Shown here in pieces: positions 13,101 through 25,286 of a stretch of DNA of 64,000 nt. The stretch is from Agroathelia rolfsii. Taxonomy: Eukaryota > Basidiomycota > Agaricomycetes > Amylocorticiales > Amylocorticiaceae. Each line of letters opens with the position of its first letter. Within the stretch, counting starts at the first letter, position 1. The DNA is taken from positions 3,596,001 through 3,660,000 of the forward strand of contig JABRWF010000003.1 of the NCBI GenBank assembly GCA_018343915.1, read 5' to 3'. The translations under genes were made by a program, and so were the position numbers. The notes under the pieces were generated by a model. That model saw only the letters and a program-made list of their open reading frames with translations, was not told the DNA's origin and did no database searches.

Positions 13101-13581
13101 CAAAGAAGTAACGAGCAGAGTCCCATGTGAAATCTAAACGACATGAGTTTGACGATTCGGGACATGCTTCTGTAAGATGGCATACCTCCTTGGGGCGAGC
13201 TCCATCACGACGAAGGGCATGAATGGCAGCGTCATAAGCCGCCCCTGTGTCTGCGCCCTCAGACGGACGAAGAGCCGTGACGGTGATCTACAGAAGGAGT
13301 ATCGACGGTTGATGCAGGGGGAAACGATAGATATGCCAATAAACATAAACGCAGCCTACCTCATGCTCGGGGACACCTGTGAAGACGACTAGGGTCTTTA
13401 CTGGTCGTGTTCTATCAACAACCCACTTTTCGACTGCATAGAGCTGGTAGCCGGTGACTTGGAGAGATTCGCGTACAACGTCAAACTTGTGGTCGATGCC
13501 AATCCAAGATTCACAGACATGAGTGCCAGGGATGAATTCTCTGACGGTGGGCAAGAGTATAGATGGCGATAGTTGGCTCAT
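10116..13581 (-). CDS. STB6-like large fungal protein
   Basis: A 1049-residue protein. The N-terminal third (ILLPTVREFIPGTHVCESW, SLQVTGYQLYAVEKWV, TLVVFTGVPEHEITVTALRP) resembles the conserved N-terminal domain of fungal STB6/STB2 proteins, which in yeast bind the Sin3 repressor. The assignment is from memory of the family and moderate. Residues around 300-450 form a helical region (DYLSRSVIRRLADAYEKKQ, KMRGLIDLSMGNTRRRGIW). The middle is a disordered Ser/Arg/Pro stretch, and the C-terminal 300 residues contain a helical segment (VEICGQLLIMRRRERHLAG) before a disordered tail. Exons in frame are 13581-13360, 13287-13186, 13133-12546, 12486-11886, 11822-11114 and 11043-10116. A long open frame opposite (11063-12373, plus) is a shadow. 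Alternative: an uncharacterised fungal scaffold. Confidence 0.7.
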
Positions 13582-14250
13582 ATGCACTTTGCTGGTATGC
13601 AATGTGCAACGGAATGCCAATGCTGGCGTGCGGGGAAGACACCAAGAGAGAGACAATCATGTCACTGGTTAGCTCAGGCATCCGCAAAAGGCAACCAAGG
13701 AGAATAAGCTTAGCTATGCCACGTGACTACGCAACTTCTTGCAGGATCGTTGCTTCCGTGTCGATGTCTGGGCGGAATCGCAATTTAAAAAATTAAGAAA
13801 TGCAGTTAGCACGCTAACTACTTGCAATGGAAGTACGTGTACATATGTCAATGTACCAGCTTTACATCTTTCTCCCTTGCACTTGCCACGATCAGCAGCA
13901 CATTTACTCTTTTCTTTCTTTCTTCCTCTTTCTTACTGGGACTGTCGATTTAGACCATAGCCGCACATGGACCCAAATGGGGTGTGGATGATGCGATGGG
14001 GTCCGAGGCAGTGGCCAGAATTGGCAAAGGCCGGGACAATGACGATCCGTTTCCGATGAGTGGCCGATTCGGAAGCGCCGGGAAGGGCGCGATCTGAGAT
14101 CAGGGAGTGCTATGAACCGCGATTTGAGCAGGCCATCGCGCCCTGCCAGTGGCTCGAGCAAGCTACTTCTACCCGCTTGTTGTCGTCGTCCATCTTTCTT
14201 TTCTCTCGACGACGACCTCGACATCTTCTGCAGCAGCTGGTATCAATCCC
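13582..14250. promoter_or_regulatory. Divergent promoter region, STB6-like / RING-LON
   Basis: About 670 bases between two divergent starts. It contains pyrimidine tracts and a GGCCGATTC block near 14062. That block also occurs upstream of ACH1 (about 33986). No gene is seen. Confidence 0.45.
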
Positions 14251-15982
14251 ATGCTCGAAGAAATTATCTCTCTGCTCCTCTGTCCTGCTTGTGAGCCTTG
14301 TCAGACACTTGTTGCACCCACCACTCTGCGCTGTGGTCATACCATCTGCTCATCACATCTTAATGTCTCTTCCACCTCCAACCTATGCCCTGTTGCCTCT
14401 TGTCCTTCCAGGAGACCTACAGACGCGACTACCACTCCTCCAGTCTCGTCGTCGTCGCCGTCGTCTACTGTCACCTTCATTCCGGCCATTCCAGTCGAGG
14501 ATATCCGACCGCACGATACTTCTTCGACCGACGTCATAGTTAACAAGCTTCTTACGCTTGTGGAGCAACATCGTGACCACTCTTTGGACTCTGACCTCGA
14601 GCCTAGCCCTGTTGTCCCTCTTACCTCCCAAGCCGACTTTCATAGTTTGAACTCATCCCAGACAAGCGATGATGGCAGTGACGATGATGATCTCAACCGG
14701 CTCTGCATGAGCTTGCCACCTCCGTTAGTCACGATATCTTCTCCATCGCCCTCGCGCGCACCCTCACCAGTCTCTCCTCCACGAACGCCTCCGCCTACGA
14801 CCTCACGCCGCAGACGGCGAGACACAGATGTGACGCCTAGTTCATCGCCAAAGTCGCCTTCCCTGCGCCCTCGAAAACGACGCAAACAGTTGGATACCGA
14901 GCCCTTCAGGAAAGAGCTTCTTCGCGAGTTGACATGCGAAATCTGCTTTATGATTTTTCACCAACCTATTACGACACCTTGCCAGCACACCTTCTGCTCT
15001 CAGTGTCTTCACCGGTCCCTTGATCATAGCAATGCTTGTCCTCTCTGTCGATATGATCTTCCTGGATTTTCATTCTTTCAGAATCATCCAACCAATCATT
15101 TGCTTTTTAGCATCCGTAAGTGAATTTTTTTTTCCCCTCATCAGTCATTTCTAGAATATTTTATACCAACGTTTGTTTGTTTCAGTCTTGAAGGTCTTCC
15201 CAGAAGAGTACGAAGCACGTGCTGTCGCTCTTGCTGAGGAAGAGCGTCATGCTAGATTAAATACGCCTGTATTTGTCTGCCAACTCTCCTTCCCCGGAGT
15301 GCCAACGTTGCTTCATTTCTTTGAGCCGCGATATCGTCTCATGCTGCGCCGCCTATTAGCCACACCACGTCCAGCATTTGGGATGATCATGCGTGGATCT
15401 GCTGATTTTGGAACAATGCTGGAAGTGCGTAGCGTACAGATGCTACCGGACGGCCGTAGCATGGTCGAAACATGGGGTACACACCGATTCCGAATTCTTG
15501 AGCGTGGCACGCTTGATGGTTACATGGTTGCCCGCATTGATCGCATTGACGACTTTGATGAGGAACTGGATAACGTGGAGGAGGATGAGAGACCTGCATC
15601 AAATTCGCCTCCCAACTCACCAGGTATTCTCACGCGCATCGTAACACGTCTCTCGCCTCCACCTCCCCCGCCTCCTATATCGAATCGCACGCCTACGACC
15701 CGTGAACTTGCAGAGATTTGCACCGCGTTCTTACGCACGCTCTCTCAGGGCACCGCACCATGGGTAGTCCAGCGGCTGAACAACACCTACGGCCCACCGC
15801 CTTCCCCGGAAGACATTGCCGCCTTTGGCTTCTGGGTTGCGCTTGTGCTCCCTATTGATGAGGAAGAGCGCGCGAAATTGCTACCGATCCGCAGCGCACG
15901 GTTACGGCTGCGGATCGTCGTAGCGTGGATCAACAGGCTTCAAAGGACTTGGTGGTTTGAAAATGGCTGCTCCGTCATGTAA
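14251..15982 (+). CDS. RING-LON E3 ligase-like protein (LONRF type)
   Basis: The protein has two zinc-finger parts and a LON substrate-binding domain, as in the LONRF family (RING plus Lon N-terminal domain). An early finger reads CPACEPCQ..LRCGHTICSSH..CPVASC, and a clear second RING reads CEICFMIFHQPITTPCQHTFC..CPLCR. The LON part follows from about residue 300 (LHFFEPRYRLMLRRLL, RSMVETWGTHRFRI). Such proteins act as ubiquitin ligases. The animal TPR region is replaced by a Ser/Pro-rich linker. There are two exons: 14251-15115 and 15186-15982 (intron ending TTTCAG). The frame stays open upstream to an ATG at 14149, but the residues added are leader-like, so 14251 is preferred. A stretch of prolines lies in the LON domain. 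Confidence 0.85.
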
Positions 15983-16148
15983 TGCCTGTTGATTGTCACA
16001 TTGACTCTTTCTGCATTTGGTTTACTTTTCATTGCATACATCATTCTGGGTTTCCATTTTGTTGGCCACCTAGGATTCAATTTATTGCGCATATCTATCT
16101 TTTCTTTTTTTTTCTTTTCTTTTTCTCAATTATTTGTACCATGGTAAT

Positions 16149-16170
16149 CCCCCCCCCCACACACACACAC
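16149..16170 (+). repeat. C10 tract followed by (AC)n
   Basis: Ten C bases run directly into six AC units in the 3' flank of the RING-LON gene. Confidence 0.9.
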
Positions 16171-17752
16171 CTTCCCTTACCTCCGTGCAGCGCTTTAGCC
16201 CTGCTTTCACTATAGCATCTGTCCGCCCACCTCATCAATACTTGACTCCGTTTTTTCTTCGGAGTTCCGAACATGTTGTACACCTGCTTTCTCTCATGCA
16301 TCAGACTATCTTCTAAGCATTTCTTAGCTCGATCTTTGCGATGAATACCCTGCCCTTGCACTGTCTCTTTCAACTTATTCATGGCATCGATCGACATTAT
16401 CCACTTGGTGGCGCGATGACAAATAATGCAAGCATACGAGTAATCAGTCCTATTTCGTACACTTTGTGTCAGTTTTGTCTTGTCGCTGTCGTGTTTAGGT
16501 TGAAAATTCACGTTCCTTTTTTTTTTTTTTGTCTTTTGGAGGTATACAAATACACATGCTCAGAACGCACGTACGTGTCAATCAAGCTGATTATTACTCT
16601 CGGCATACTATCTTGATACGATCTTTGAAAAAAAGAAAAAAAAAGACTGGTGTATACATACTTCGAGCTCTGAAAAGGTTAGTAACCCAAATCGATTACC
16701 ATTATACAAAGGCATCGATCGTATCGTCATTGGGAACATCGCAACATCAACCTGGTTAAATATATGAGGAAAAATGAAAGTTGATGCGGTCCTCGGTAAT
16801 CGAATTACTTGGCGCAGCATCCAACTCCGAAGAACCTATTCCCGGCGAATGCGCTGATAATCGCCCAGGAGAGTGATGTCAATAAACATTTGGGCGTTAA
16901 ACTCTAGAGGGCCCGGATCGGCCGTGTGAGCTGATGGTACGGCGGCTTGGGGCTGATAATCCATCGATGTGGGCGGCTTCCGGTGCCAATAGCAGGTATA
17001 AGAGAATAGGATTGCTTTGCTAGCACTACACTATCAATGGCAAGGTACATGAACTAGTAAGTTACTTGAGTGGAACCGAGTTAGCGTGTGCATACCCATA
17101 TGTACTAGTAGAGCCAAATAGACGGCTAATTAAAAGCGGGAAAAAAAAAACACCAAGACAAAGACATTGAAGCTAACGAAAGTTTTATCAAAAACTGGCA
17201 TTGAGTCGGTCCGGGTGTAGATCGTGACCTCGCATGTCAGTTGCACCCATCATTTTGTGGCGTTAGTCTCGTGTGCTTTTTCTACTGCTACGCTCAAGTA
17301 CATATAACTGAAAAAATTTCCCGCTTTACAAAGAATAGACGGAGGCTGTGTGGCAATTTTAATTAGAAAAATAAAATAAAAAATGATATAGAATGACTTG
17401 TAGGGATACATATCGCACGATGATTAGTGTCAACGATCGATCTCTTTGGACGGACAAGCAATTGAGACATATTGATGTTCTTGTCTAACTAAACTTCAGT
17501 TGAAAAAGTTCTTAGTTGCAATCCTGAACATTAAATTCAGGATAATTTACGTTAAACATGCTTTTGAGGGTAGCCACGATACGGGGATAACTGGGTATGA
17601 GAAAATCGTGCTATTTTTCCCCTCTAGAAGGATGTCTTAATTTTAAGAAAACACAATACTTCCTTGTATTGGTACTATCGCTCTTGTGATCTCTTCTGTA
17701 TCCTGGCATTCGGTTTTCATAATTTAGGTCGCTCCTAATCGAAAGCATTTTT

Positions 17753-17753
<1 letters not shown>

Positions 17754-17786
<33 letters not shown>
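17754..17786 (+). repeat. Poly(A) tract of 33
   Basis: An uninterrupted run of 33 A in non-coding DNA. It might be the tail of an old retroposed copy, but no convincing target-site repeat was found. Confidence 0.9.
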
Positions 17787-17789
<3 letters not shown>

Positions 17790-17983
17790 TAAGTGATGGG
17801 CAAGTGACTGGGATAGTATCGCACCGCACAGCATATCCATGCGCTCCACTATTCATTCGTAATGTTCATACAAACCAGGCGATGATGTGCATTGTATACC
17901 GGACCGCAACGGCGGTTCTGAGAATCACAGACTAGATGATGCCTAGCTTTTGTGCCTGGTAGCAGCTCGATGGCGGGCTTTCA

Positions 17984-18399
17984 TCAGGATGACAGCATAG
18001 AATAGTTGCTGGCAGCCTGATACTGCCACAATAATTGAAAGAATCCGAGGAGTAATACTGTCTTTTTTTTTAATTAGGAAATTTGATTGGAGAGCCAAAA
18101 AAGGGACTCGGAGACGGGGAAGGAGTCGATCTTACGCTTACCGCCAGTGAGCTTGGGCGGACGATCTTTCATGACGGTTTTATAGTAGGCGCCTGATGTC
18201 CAGTAACGAGGGTCGACAATCATCGACTGGCACGAGATGGAGGTGCCTATTGATAGCGACGGCCTTTCTTGGTCCCGCCAATGTATTTTGCCTAACGAGT
18301 CCTGTGCGTACATGTGGCATCGAATGATGGTGCGAAAAAAAAGTGGACACAGGTCCAGAATCTACTGGCAGTAGCATATCGAGCTATGGATGGTTTCAT
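17984..18399 (-). CDS. Possible small single-span mitochondrial-type protein
   Basis: Three exons (18399-18351, 18291-18142, 18057-17984) join in phase through GT-AG introns to give about 90 residues. The N-terminus (MKPSIARYATASRFWT) is basic and hydroxylated with no acid, like a mitochondrial targeting peptide. The middle has DPRYWTSGAYYKTVMKDRPP, and the C-terminus is a hydrophobic span (LTGVLLLGFFQLLWQY). That layout is common in small subunits of respiratory complexes, but I cannot match it to one. The downstream A-rich intron end (AAAAGACAG) is acceptable. The middle exon could be cut further. It lies alone in a gene-poor region, so it might also be a decayed gene. Confidence 0.48.
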
Positions 18400-19331
18400 C
18401 GAGGGAATACCAGTGCTGGACCAAGGTCCATTCATGCTTTATCTTTATCATTATTTTATTTTTCTACATTACCAGATCATCTGCTGGTAAACTTGAAGAG
18501 AATCGAAGCTATAAGTGAAGGAGCCCTCCGCGAAAAAAATTAGTGCTAGTAGTGGGTATCGTAACCAGTGAATATAGTGAATCTTTACGCAATTGCGAAA
18601 TCATAATCGGGCTCAATTGCAGTCGCCATACGATTTCAATTGAGCAGGTAATGTAAATCCGAGCCGTAGATGTTCAAGTTATGTCCCGAGTCAATGTGTT
18701 GTTTAGTCATTGAATACATTGTCCGGAATTTGAACAAGCATAACTCTATTGTCCCATATAAGGTGAAGGTAGGTTAAGCCAGCTTTCATGGTAAGCTTAG
18801 TCGATTACGTAAGAGTCCTAGCTTGGTCACGATCAGGCTAAAAGCTTTCAAGTCTACAATTCATTGATACGCCCGCTGTTTTTTTAGATAGTAAACAAGT
18901 CACCATGTCCAAGACACAGTTCGAAATTGTCATTGTTGGGCTTATCAATCTAAAGCTATTAGAAAATAAAGCCCAGAACGTCTTGAATAATCCGGAGACA
19001 TACATCTATGTATGATTACCTCAACGCTCTCAGTTGGAAAAAGTTGATAAATATGCATATACCTGCTTAACCTATTTCAGTCATCAATACTTCAGTGGTC
19101 ATGACACATATTGTACATTGTACATTTAGATTCTTTCAACAAGGCGATCCCTTTGCATATCATCCAGACGACCGGCCATATTGCTATTTATCATTGCTCC
19201 CACCTTTTTGCTTACTGCGACGCGGAGAGAGGTGCGCAGCTACAAGTTTGCAAGGCTGGTCGTGGGCCAGGCGCTGTATGACATGAAGCACGTGAGAAAA
19301 AACAGGAGACTTGATGGTAGGAGTAAACGCA
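18400..19331. other. AT-rich intergenic stretch
   Basis: No supported gene. A 36-codon open frame with a good start context (CACCATGTCC) lies at 18905-19015 but has no other support. Confidence 0.5.
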
Positions 19332-21185
19332 CTAGTCTCCACTGGCACGACGATAGCCGTATTTTCCAATGAACGTATCAAGATCTTTTGGCCCGCGCGA
19401 GCCGTAGGGGTAGGGCGCAGGCTTGGGGCGAGAGCCCTCTTTACCATCAATCCAGTGCAAGATGGGCGTGAAGATCTATTGTCCCTCATGAGCCGATAAG
19501 AATATTTATTTTAGATCCAAGAAATAACGCTACCTTCCATGCGATATCCAATTCGTCGTCTCGCACAAAGTTGGAGTGATCGCCTTTGAGGGCATCTAAA
19601 ATGAGCGCCTCATACGCTTCGGGGATGCGTGTGTCAGTGAAGCGGCGCTTGTAGGTGAGGTCCATCTCCGTTGGGATGGCACGGGTGTGCAGTCCAGGAG
19701 TCTTGGTGTTGAGTTTCAAGTACACAGCTTCCGAGGGCTGGATACGGAACACAAGCTCATTGCGAGCAATGTCTGCGAATATACCCTGGGTGACGTCCTT
19801 GAACTGGATGCGGACCTCCACCTTAGCCTCGTTTAAAGCTTGCGAAAAAAAAAAATCAGCTGAAATGATTAAAGTCGAGTTATAAGTGCTGACCTTTTCC
19901 GGCCTTGAGAATGAAAGGAACGCCTTCCCATCGGGGGTTGTTGATCCAAAGGGTCGTGGCAGCAAAAGTGGGGCAAACTGAGTCTTGAGGTACAGTACTG
20001 TCATCAAGGTAGCCCGGTTTGCCATTGGCACCAACATATTGACCGAGGAGTGTGTCGCTGCGCTCGATTGGTGGGATGGCACGCAGGACCTTGACCTGGG
20101 AGCCGAATAAGCATGCTTAGATATATATAGTACCGCAATAATCGGGCAGACCTTCTCATCGCGAATGTCCTCTGCAGAGAACGAGACGGGGCGTTCCATG
20201 GTAAGAATACTGAGGACCTGAAGCAAGTCTAAGGCGAATATATGAGTACAGTGTATGCGGCCATAAATTCAGGCTGGAATGGTGGTGTTTACTAACGATT
20301 TTGCAAGACATCACGGATGATACCGAATTCATCGAAGTAGCCACCCCGTCCTTCCGTGCCGAAAGGCTCCTTGAAAGTGATCTGAACGTTGCTGATCGAA
20401 TTCTTGTCCCAGGCAGCGCCCATAGCGACGTTAGCAAACCGAACAACGAGCAAGTTCTTAACCATCTCTTTTCCGAGGTAATGGTCAATTCGGAATGTCT
20501 CATCTTCGGTCCAGTTTTCCTTCAGGGAGCTGATAAGCTCGCGCGAGGACTCCAAGTCCTTTCCAAACGGTTTCTCAACGATAATACGATTGATACCATT
20601 CTTGGCATAACAGTGTTGCTTAATATTCTTGGCCACAGGGATGAACACGGTAGGTGGGAGAGCAAGATAAAAGAGACGGTTTGTTTCCTTGGACTGGTAC
20701 TTGGATTCGATCTCCTCGAGATATTTGTTGAGGTTATCGAACGCGGAGCCCTGATCGTAGTCACCCGGGACATAGGAAGAAAACTTCTTGAATTCTTCAA
20801 TCTTGGCAGAAGTCTCAGGATCGTCGTTCGGGTTCTTTATATAGCCAGTGATGCGCTTGTGGTACTCCGCCTCGTCCATCTTTGTGCGCGCGTATCCAAC
20901 GATCTTGACGTCCCGTGGAAGTAAGCCCATTGAATACAGACCAAACAGGGCAGGATATGTCTATTGCAAGTATGAGTAGTTGATAGCCAGATAGCATCAG
21001 GATTGCCTACCTTTTTCTTTGCGAGATCACCCGAGGCGCCCAAGACTGTAGAGACGATGTTAATCCAGTCATCAATAAAACGATAGTGCTTTGGGCCAAC
21101 CGATAATGATAGTGTTATCTTTGAGGGAGGCATGGGAGGTCTCCATGGAGGGGATAGTGCCCGACATTGAGCGTTGACGAGACAT
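19332..21185 (-). CDS. ZWF1: Glucose-6-phosphate 1-dehydrogenase
   Basis: The NADP-linked first enzyme of the oxidative pentose phosphate pathway: glucose 6-phosphate to 6-phosphogluconolactone, giving cytosolic NADPH. The coenzyme loop is [18 protein letters not shown] and the substrate and active-site block is [16 protein letters not shown]. Others are [26 protein letters not shown] and the C-terminal [10 protein letters not shown]. Seven exons keep frame: 21185-21101, 21045-21011, 20960-20297, 20228-20152, 20095-19894, 19838-19534 and 19475-19332. The 35-nt second exon encodes the coenzyme loop nearly alone. Length (about 515 residues) is normal. The start is chosen at [10 protein letters not shown]. 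The open frame opposite (20301-20924) is a shadow. It shares a short promoter region with THOC5. Confidence 0.96.
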
Positions 21186-21423
21186 GACTGGGGTGATGAG
21201 AGAATGGATTGGAGAAAGGTGCAGAATAGAGGGATGAAGGTGGGTGAGAACGCAGTCTCTTCTCACTCAGCGCTCTCAGCTTAGTGACGCATCATCATGC
21301 CGATTGGGGGATGTCTAATCCACTTCTGCTCCGGCCAATGTCTGTCCCGGCGGCAGCCGGCCCGGGCTTGCCTCGACTGGCCGTCTGAAGGAGCATCCAC
21401 CAAGTATCCCCAAGGATTACACA
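21186..21423. promoter_or_regulatory. Bidirectional promoter, ZWF1 / THOC5
   Basis: A 238-base gap between divergent starts. It carries an inverted CCAAT (CCGATTGG near 21299), a direct GGCCAATG near 21334 and a GC-rich block (CGGCAGCCGGCCCGGGC). Confidence 0.6.
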
Positions 21424-22222
21424 ATGGACATCGACTCATCTTCGACCAATGGCGAGCTCACAGCGCCCCTCGACAACGTCCTTGACCAGCTTCGTGCCCT
21501 CGTCTCTGAGGAACCTACGGATGCAGACCCTACGCTCGTCCAAATCCGTTCGGCAGCTCTCTTTGCTCGTCTCAAGAACTTGACTCGCTCAGCCAATGCA
21601 GCCCCGCGTTTACTGAGACAAGCAACACTGGAGGTCCGTCAAGAGGCTGATCAAGCATTTCTAAGCATGCAAGAGCTTCTTTACGAAAAGAGGCATCTTG
21701 AGCGCGAAATCGAAAAATGCAGAGCTTTCGGGTACGCTTATGATTCTATCATAATTCTTGCGCATTAACACGAACCTCTCTTTTTCTCTTATAGATCCAT
21801 ATACCAGGACATTCCAATATATGATGTTGATACGTTCAAGGAATTGTCTCCACCCGAAGCGCATAGCGACGATCCACACCAGTTCATGTTGAATCGACTG
21901 AGTTTTGAATTGGCAGAGAGACAAAGGTGCAGCATTTGTGGACCGACCATTTCAATCATCTCTCCAGGAGGAGCCTAATTTAGTTTTCCAGACTCGATAC
22001 GAAAAGGAAAGAGCTGTTGCAGCAGAGAGAAGAGCTCATCAAACAGAAAAAGGCCATTACGTCTGTTGGCGAAAGTGTCAAGACCCAAATCGACAATGTT
22101 GTAAAGGTAAATTTGTGGTCTTTAATGGGGTCCGTGTTCCAAGTGCAGGTTTGACATTTCCAACAATCCAGGCTGCCACGACGGCTCAGCAGAACGTTGA
22201 GAAGCTACCTCTCCCAAGCTAG
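21424..22222 (+). CDS. THOC5: THO complex subunit 5 (short fungal form)
   Basis: Part of the THO/TREX complex, which couples transcription to mRNA export in the nucleus. The coiled-coil core of THOC5 is visible: LYEKRHLEREIEKCRAF, then SIYQDIPIYDVDTFKELSP, and DPHQFMLNRLSFELAERQRL, followed by KELLQQREELIKQKKAI. Four exons keep frame: 21424-21731, 21795-21926, 21992-22106 and 22172-22222. The protein is about 200 residues, so it has only the N-terminal conserved part of animal THOC5. This is known for fungal forms and I see no sign of a break. It ends LPLPS. It is divergent from ZWF1. Confidence 0.88.
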
Positions 22223-22558
22223 GGCCGACAACGCCACGCATGATGCACACGCACACTGACCTCACTGCGTTGCCACGCGCCCCGGTGGGGAATCATTAGG
22301 TTGGCGGCTCTAAAACCGCAATGGAAGGACTCAAACGTACAGCATATCACGCACTCGGAGATTTCAGTATCATGATGTTGTGCTCGATGCCCGGTGTGTA
22401 TAAGTACAATGTTTGCGTAGCTACTGGAGGATGTAGAGGAACGGAGAGAAAGAAAAGCAATATACAGGATGAAAAAAGCGATGCAAATGTAATGGTGAAC
22501 CCTGAACAAAGAAAAAAAAGGGAGAAGAAACAAAACCGACGTAACTGGTATCACCGAT
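22223..22558. other. Convergent gap between THOC5 and UBC8
   Basis: About 336 bases with no supported gene; probably the two 3' untranslated regions. Confidence 0.5.
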
Positions 22559-23487
22559 TTATGGTTCCTCAGGCCCTTCTTCATCGCCGCTGATACTGCC
22601 GATCTCACTCATTTCCTCGTCCGCGGCCTCCTCCTCTTCCCCAGCTTCCTCTTTGGACTTGATGGCATCCTTGGATGCGTACTTCTTTACATAATCTGGT
22701 TTCGTGTTCAGCGATCTGGATTGCCACTGCCCATTGGCGCGGAAAGTGTGCGCCACTCACCCATGACCTTGGCTTCATAGTCCTTGGGATGTCTCATAAG
22801 TAGAGCAGCAGCCTCTCCATTTAGGGGATCAGCCGGGTTGGGATAGCGTAAGAGCTGAGGTAGGAAGACCTCGAAGATATTGATCATACCTGGAGCATAC
22901 ATAGTTGTTAGTGCACATGGCTCAAAACCCAGAGCAATGTATATGTTCATACCATACATGGGAGACCATGTCTGATTAATCACGTCCAAACATACAGAGC
23001 CACTCCTGTAAGATCAATTAGTCTTGTTTCCGTAATGGAAGGGATAATCCGTGCGGTCAAATATTGTGTCACAGCCCACGCACAGCTCATCAATATTAGG
23101 GTGAAAGATCTTGTTCATGAATCCGATACTGGGCGATTTGTAAGGGTATTCGTCTGGGAGTTCGACGTGAATCTTCCACACGCCACCCGCAAATGGAGCT
23201 ATAGGGGTATAGAGCAGTGATTAAGACTAGATGGCACACGCACGATGCGTATAATAATGATGCTGTACATACTTTCGGTCGGACCAGTAAATTTGACATA
23301 GAACTCTTGCATGTTGCCATTAACAAGGTCGACATCGTAGCCGCCCACAAGCCTGGAAGTATAATCCAGCAACCAGGTATGATATGAGTACCGGGAGGCT
23401 AGGGAGATAGCCACGCATGACTGTTGCTTACAGCTTCATAACATCGGTTTCAATGCGACGTTTAGTACTGTAGATAACAGAAACCAT
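22559..23487 (-). CDS. UBC8: Ubiquitin-conjugating enzyme E2, UBC8/UBE2H type
   Basis: An E2 enzyme. In yeast Ubc8 works with the GID ligase that marks gluconeogenic enzymes for breakdown. The fold reads [53 protein letters not shown], then the catalytic cysteine in [13 protein letters not shown], and [11 protein letters not shown]. The tail is acidic ([15 protein letters not shown]), typical of this class. Six exons keep frame: 23487-23432, 23352-23273, 23198-23084, 23005-22953, 22889-22761 and 22695-22559. The N-terminus [13 protein letters not shown] is slightly longer than usual (MSS-KRRIE), so an extra leading exon may have been missed. Confidence 0.93.
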
Positions 23488-23924
23488 ATGAGATTTGATG
23501 CAGAAAGTAGTAAATATGGCAGACATATCATATTGAAGGTGGTCTAGCTTCCAGTTGTTTGAACAAGTACAGTCGTGAGAGAGGGACAAAGGAGGGGGGA
23601 GAACGTTTCCTAGCAGCGCAGTGCTGTTCGGACTGACTCCGATTTAAAGCAGTCCAGAGATTCCAGCCCTGCCATACGTTCACGTGACTGACCGGCTTAC
23701 TACGATGGCCTGAGCGGGGTACACTCTGTGTAACTTACAACCGTACCAGCGTTCATTGAGTTCATAATCGTCGTATATATCTGTATACAAAGTGATCTTC
23801 ATAAATACCCTATCTCTTCTGTACAACACCATTCGCAGAAATTTGTGTATCACCGCAATGTATCCGGGCCGGCATTGACATGACTCAGTTCAGATCTGCC
23901 CGACCATTACAGTTCTTCAGCCTT
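23488..23924. other. Intergenic region upstream of UBC8
   Basis: No gene seen. Presumed UBC8 promoter and the 3' flank of the next minus-strand gene. Confidence 0.5.
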
Positions 23925-24729
23925 TTACCATCCGGCGTATGCGTACGCCCTTTCTTCGCGAACTACACAAGATGGATCGTTACGGGGACATCCATAGGGA
24001 CGACGCAGGGTGCTATAACCCGAATGATGGCGGGGCACCGCTGCCTGGCGCATCCCTCCAGCTGCGCCAATGCCAGCGGCGGCGGCGGGGGCCTGGACCG
24101 CCGATGGGATCACCACGGGTCCTTCGAATGCACGCTTTGCCGCAATGAAAGCTGTTGAGTGGTGGTCCACATTGAATCAATTTGAATAAATGACGTAGAA
24201 GTTGAGAAAGAAAAAAACTAACCGATCCAAAATAATCCGAAGCAGAAGATGATAACAACTTCCTCTTGCGTATGGGTGAGTAAATGGCCCTCCTTCCTAT
24301 GATGGTGACCAATTCTGGAGACAAATGAGTGACGCATGAGCCTTCTGTTTTGCTCTGGTCCATGCGGTGATTACATACAATAAGATCAATGCAGACAATG
24401 CCAAAACGGCGACAGATGTCTGTGTGAAATTCCAGGTAACTATTAAGACCGTAACCATTATAATTTTTAAGATCAGCCCAGGTGGAGTAAAACATTGAGG
24501 GAGATGCGCACGTACATTGAGAAGCAGGCATAACATTAAGTAACATATGTCCGGCACCAGCGACAGCGGCAGCTCCTAGCACTGCGCGCCATGGGTTACG
24601 CGAGTGTATCAATGTGGGCGGACCAGGCGCTGGTGGAGGTTCCTCATCAAAAGGTGGCTCTACCTCGTACTCATCGTCTTCAAAACGGGCAGTACCTGGG
24701 CCCCGGGGTGATGTTGCTCGCGACGGCAT
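23925..24729 (-). CDS. Unknown three-span membrane protein
   Basis: Not recognised. Four exons (24729-24516, 24439-24379, 24296-24223, 24151-23925) join in phase to 191 residues. After an acidic, proline-rich start (EDDEYEVEPPFDEEPPPAP) come three hydrophobic stretches: AVLGAAAVAGAGHMLLNV, TSVAVLALSALILL and EEVVIIFCFGLFWIGFIAA. The C-terminal tail is Ala/Gly rich and then basic and tyrosine-bearing (GGMRQAAVPRHHSGYSTL, EERAYAYAGW). The small size and spans suggest an organelle or ER membrane protein; location is inferred only. The intron choices were set by phase (donors GTACGT, GTATGT, GTTAGT), and the second exon is only 61 nt. The C-terminal frame is the least certain part. Confidence 0.6.
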
Positions 24730-25286
24730 GAGGATAAGAGAAAAGGATGGGTGAAAAATGGATAGTTCAACTGGAAGTTCAAGTTAGACGGAAGAGGATG
24801 TCCGGGAGTGACGGCAATAATGAATGCATCATGTTCATGGCATTTGTAGCTTCGATAACGGCGCATGGCAAGCACGAGGCACCCTTGCCTTCGCACGCAG
24901 GCATCAGAAGAAGTGATTGATCAATGTATAGACAAGGTCATTTGTTTGTCATCGTTGTTTGCTATACACTCTGCCATATTAGTAAAACAAAAGTCACAAA
25001 ACAATAGCATTTCAATTTCAATTCAGTCCGTCGAGTATAGGTAGTAAGATGTAATCGAAAACCCAAAACGACAAATTATTTCACAATTGTGGTACAGTTT
25101 CTGACGACACATCATCGTGCGACTGTAGGCATTAGTACGTAACATTGTTCGTTTCTACGCGTAAGAATAGCGTGAGCGAGCGAAAGCCCGCGCCCGTTTC
25201 AAAATTTGCGTGGCAGTCATATAAAACAGAGATAGAAAGTAGGAGCAAGAAGAGAAAATAGCCCACCCTATGGACACAAGAAAATA
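24730..25286. other. Intergenic region
   Basis: About 560 AT-rich bases with no supported gene. Confidence 0.5.

Larger units (their letters stand above)
15983..17983. other. 2-kb stretch with no gene I can support
   Basis: The region is AT-rich in its second half. It has a pyrimidine tract (about 16100-16135), a C10(AC)n simple repeat, a TATA-like GGTATAAGAG near 16995, and a long A tract. Short open frames have no splice partners or family likeness. Confidence 0.5.

Noticed and set aside
17000..17786. Second poly(A)-ended insertion ending at the A33 tract
   Set aside because: GTATAAG occurs before and after but is only 7 bases and imperfect beyond that, so chance is likely.
18905..19015. 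36-codon open frame with a good start context
   Set aside because: It is short, alone and has no splice partner or recognisable sequence.
20301..20924. 207-codon plus-strand open frame
   Set aside because: Exactly opposite the main ZWF1 exon; an antisense shadow.
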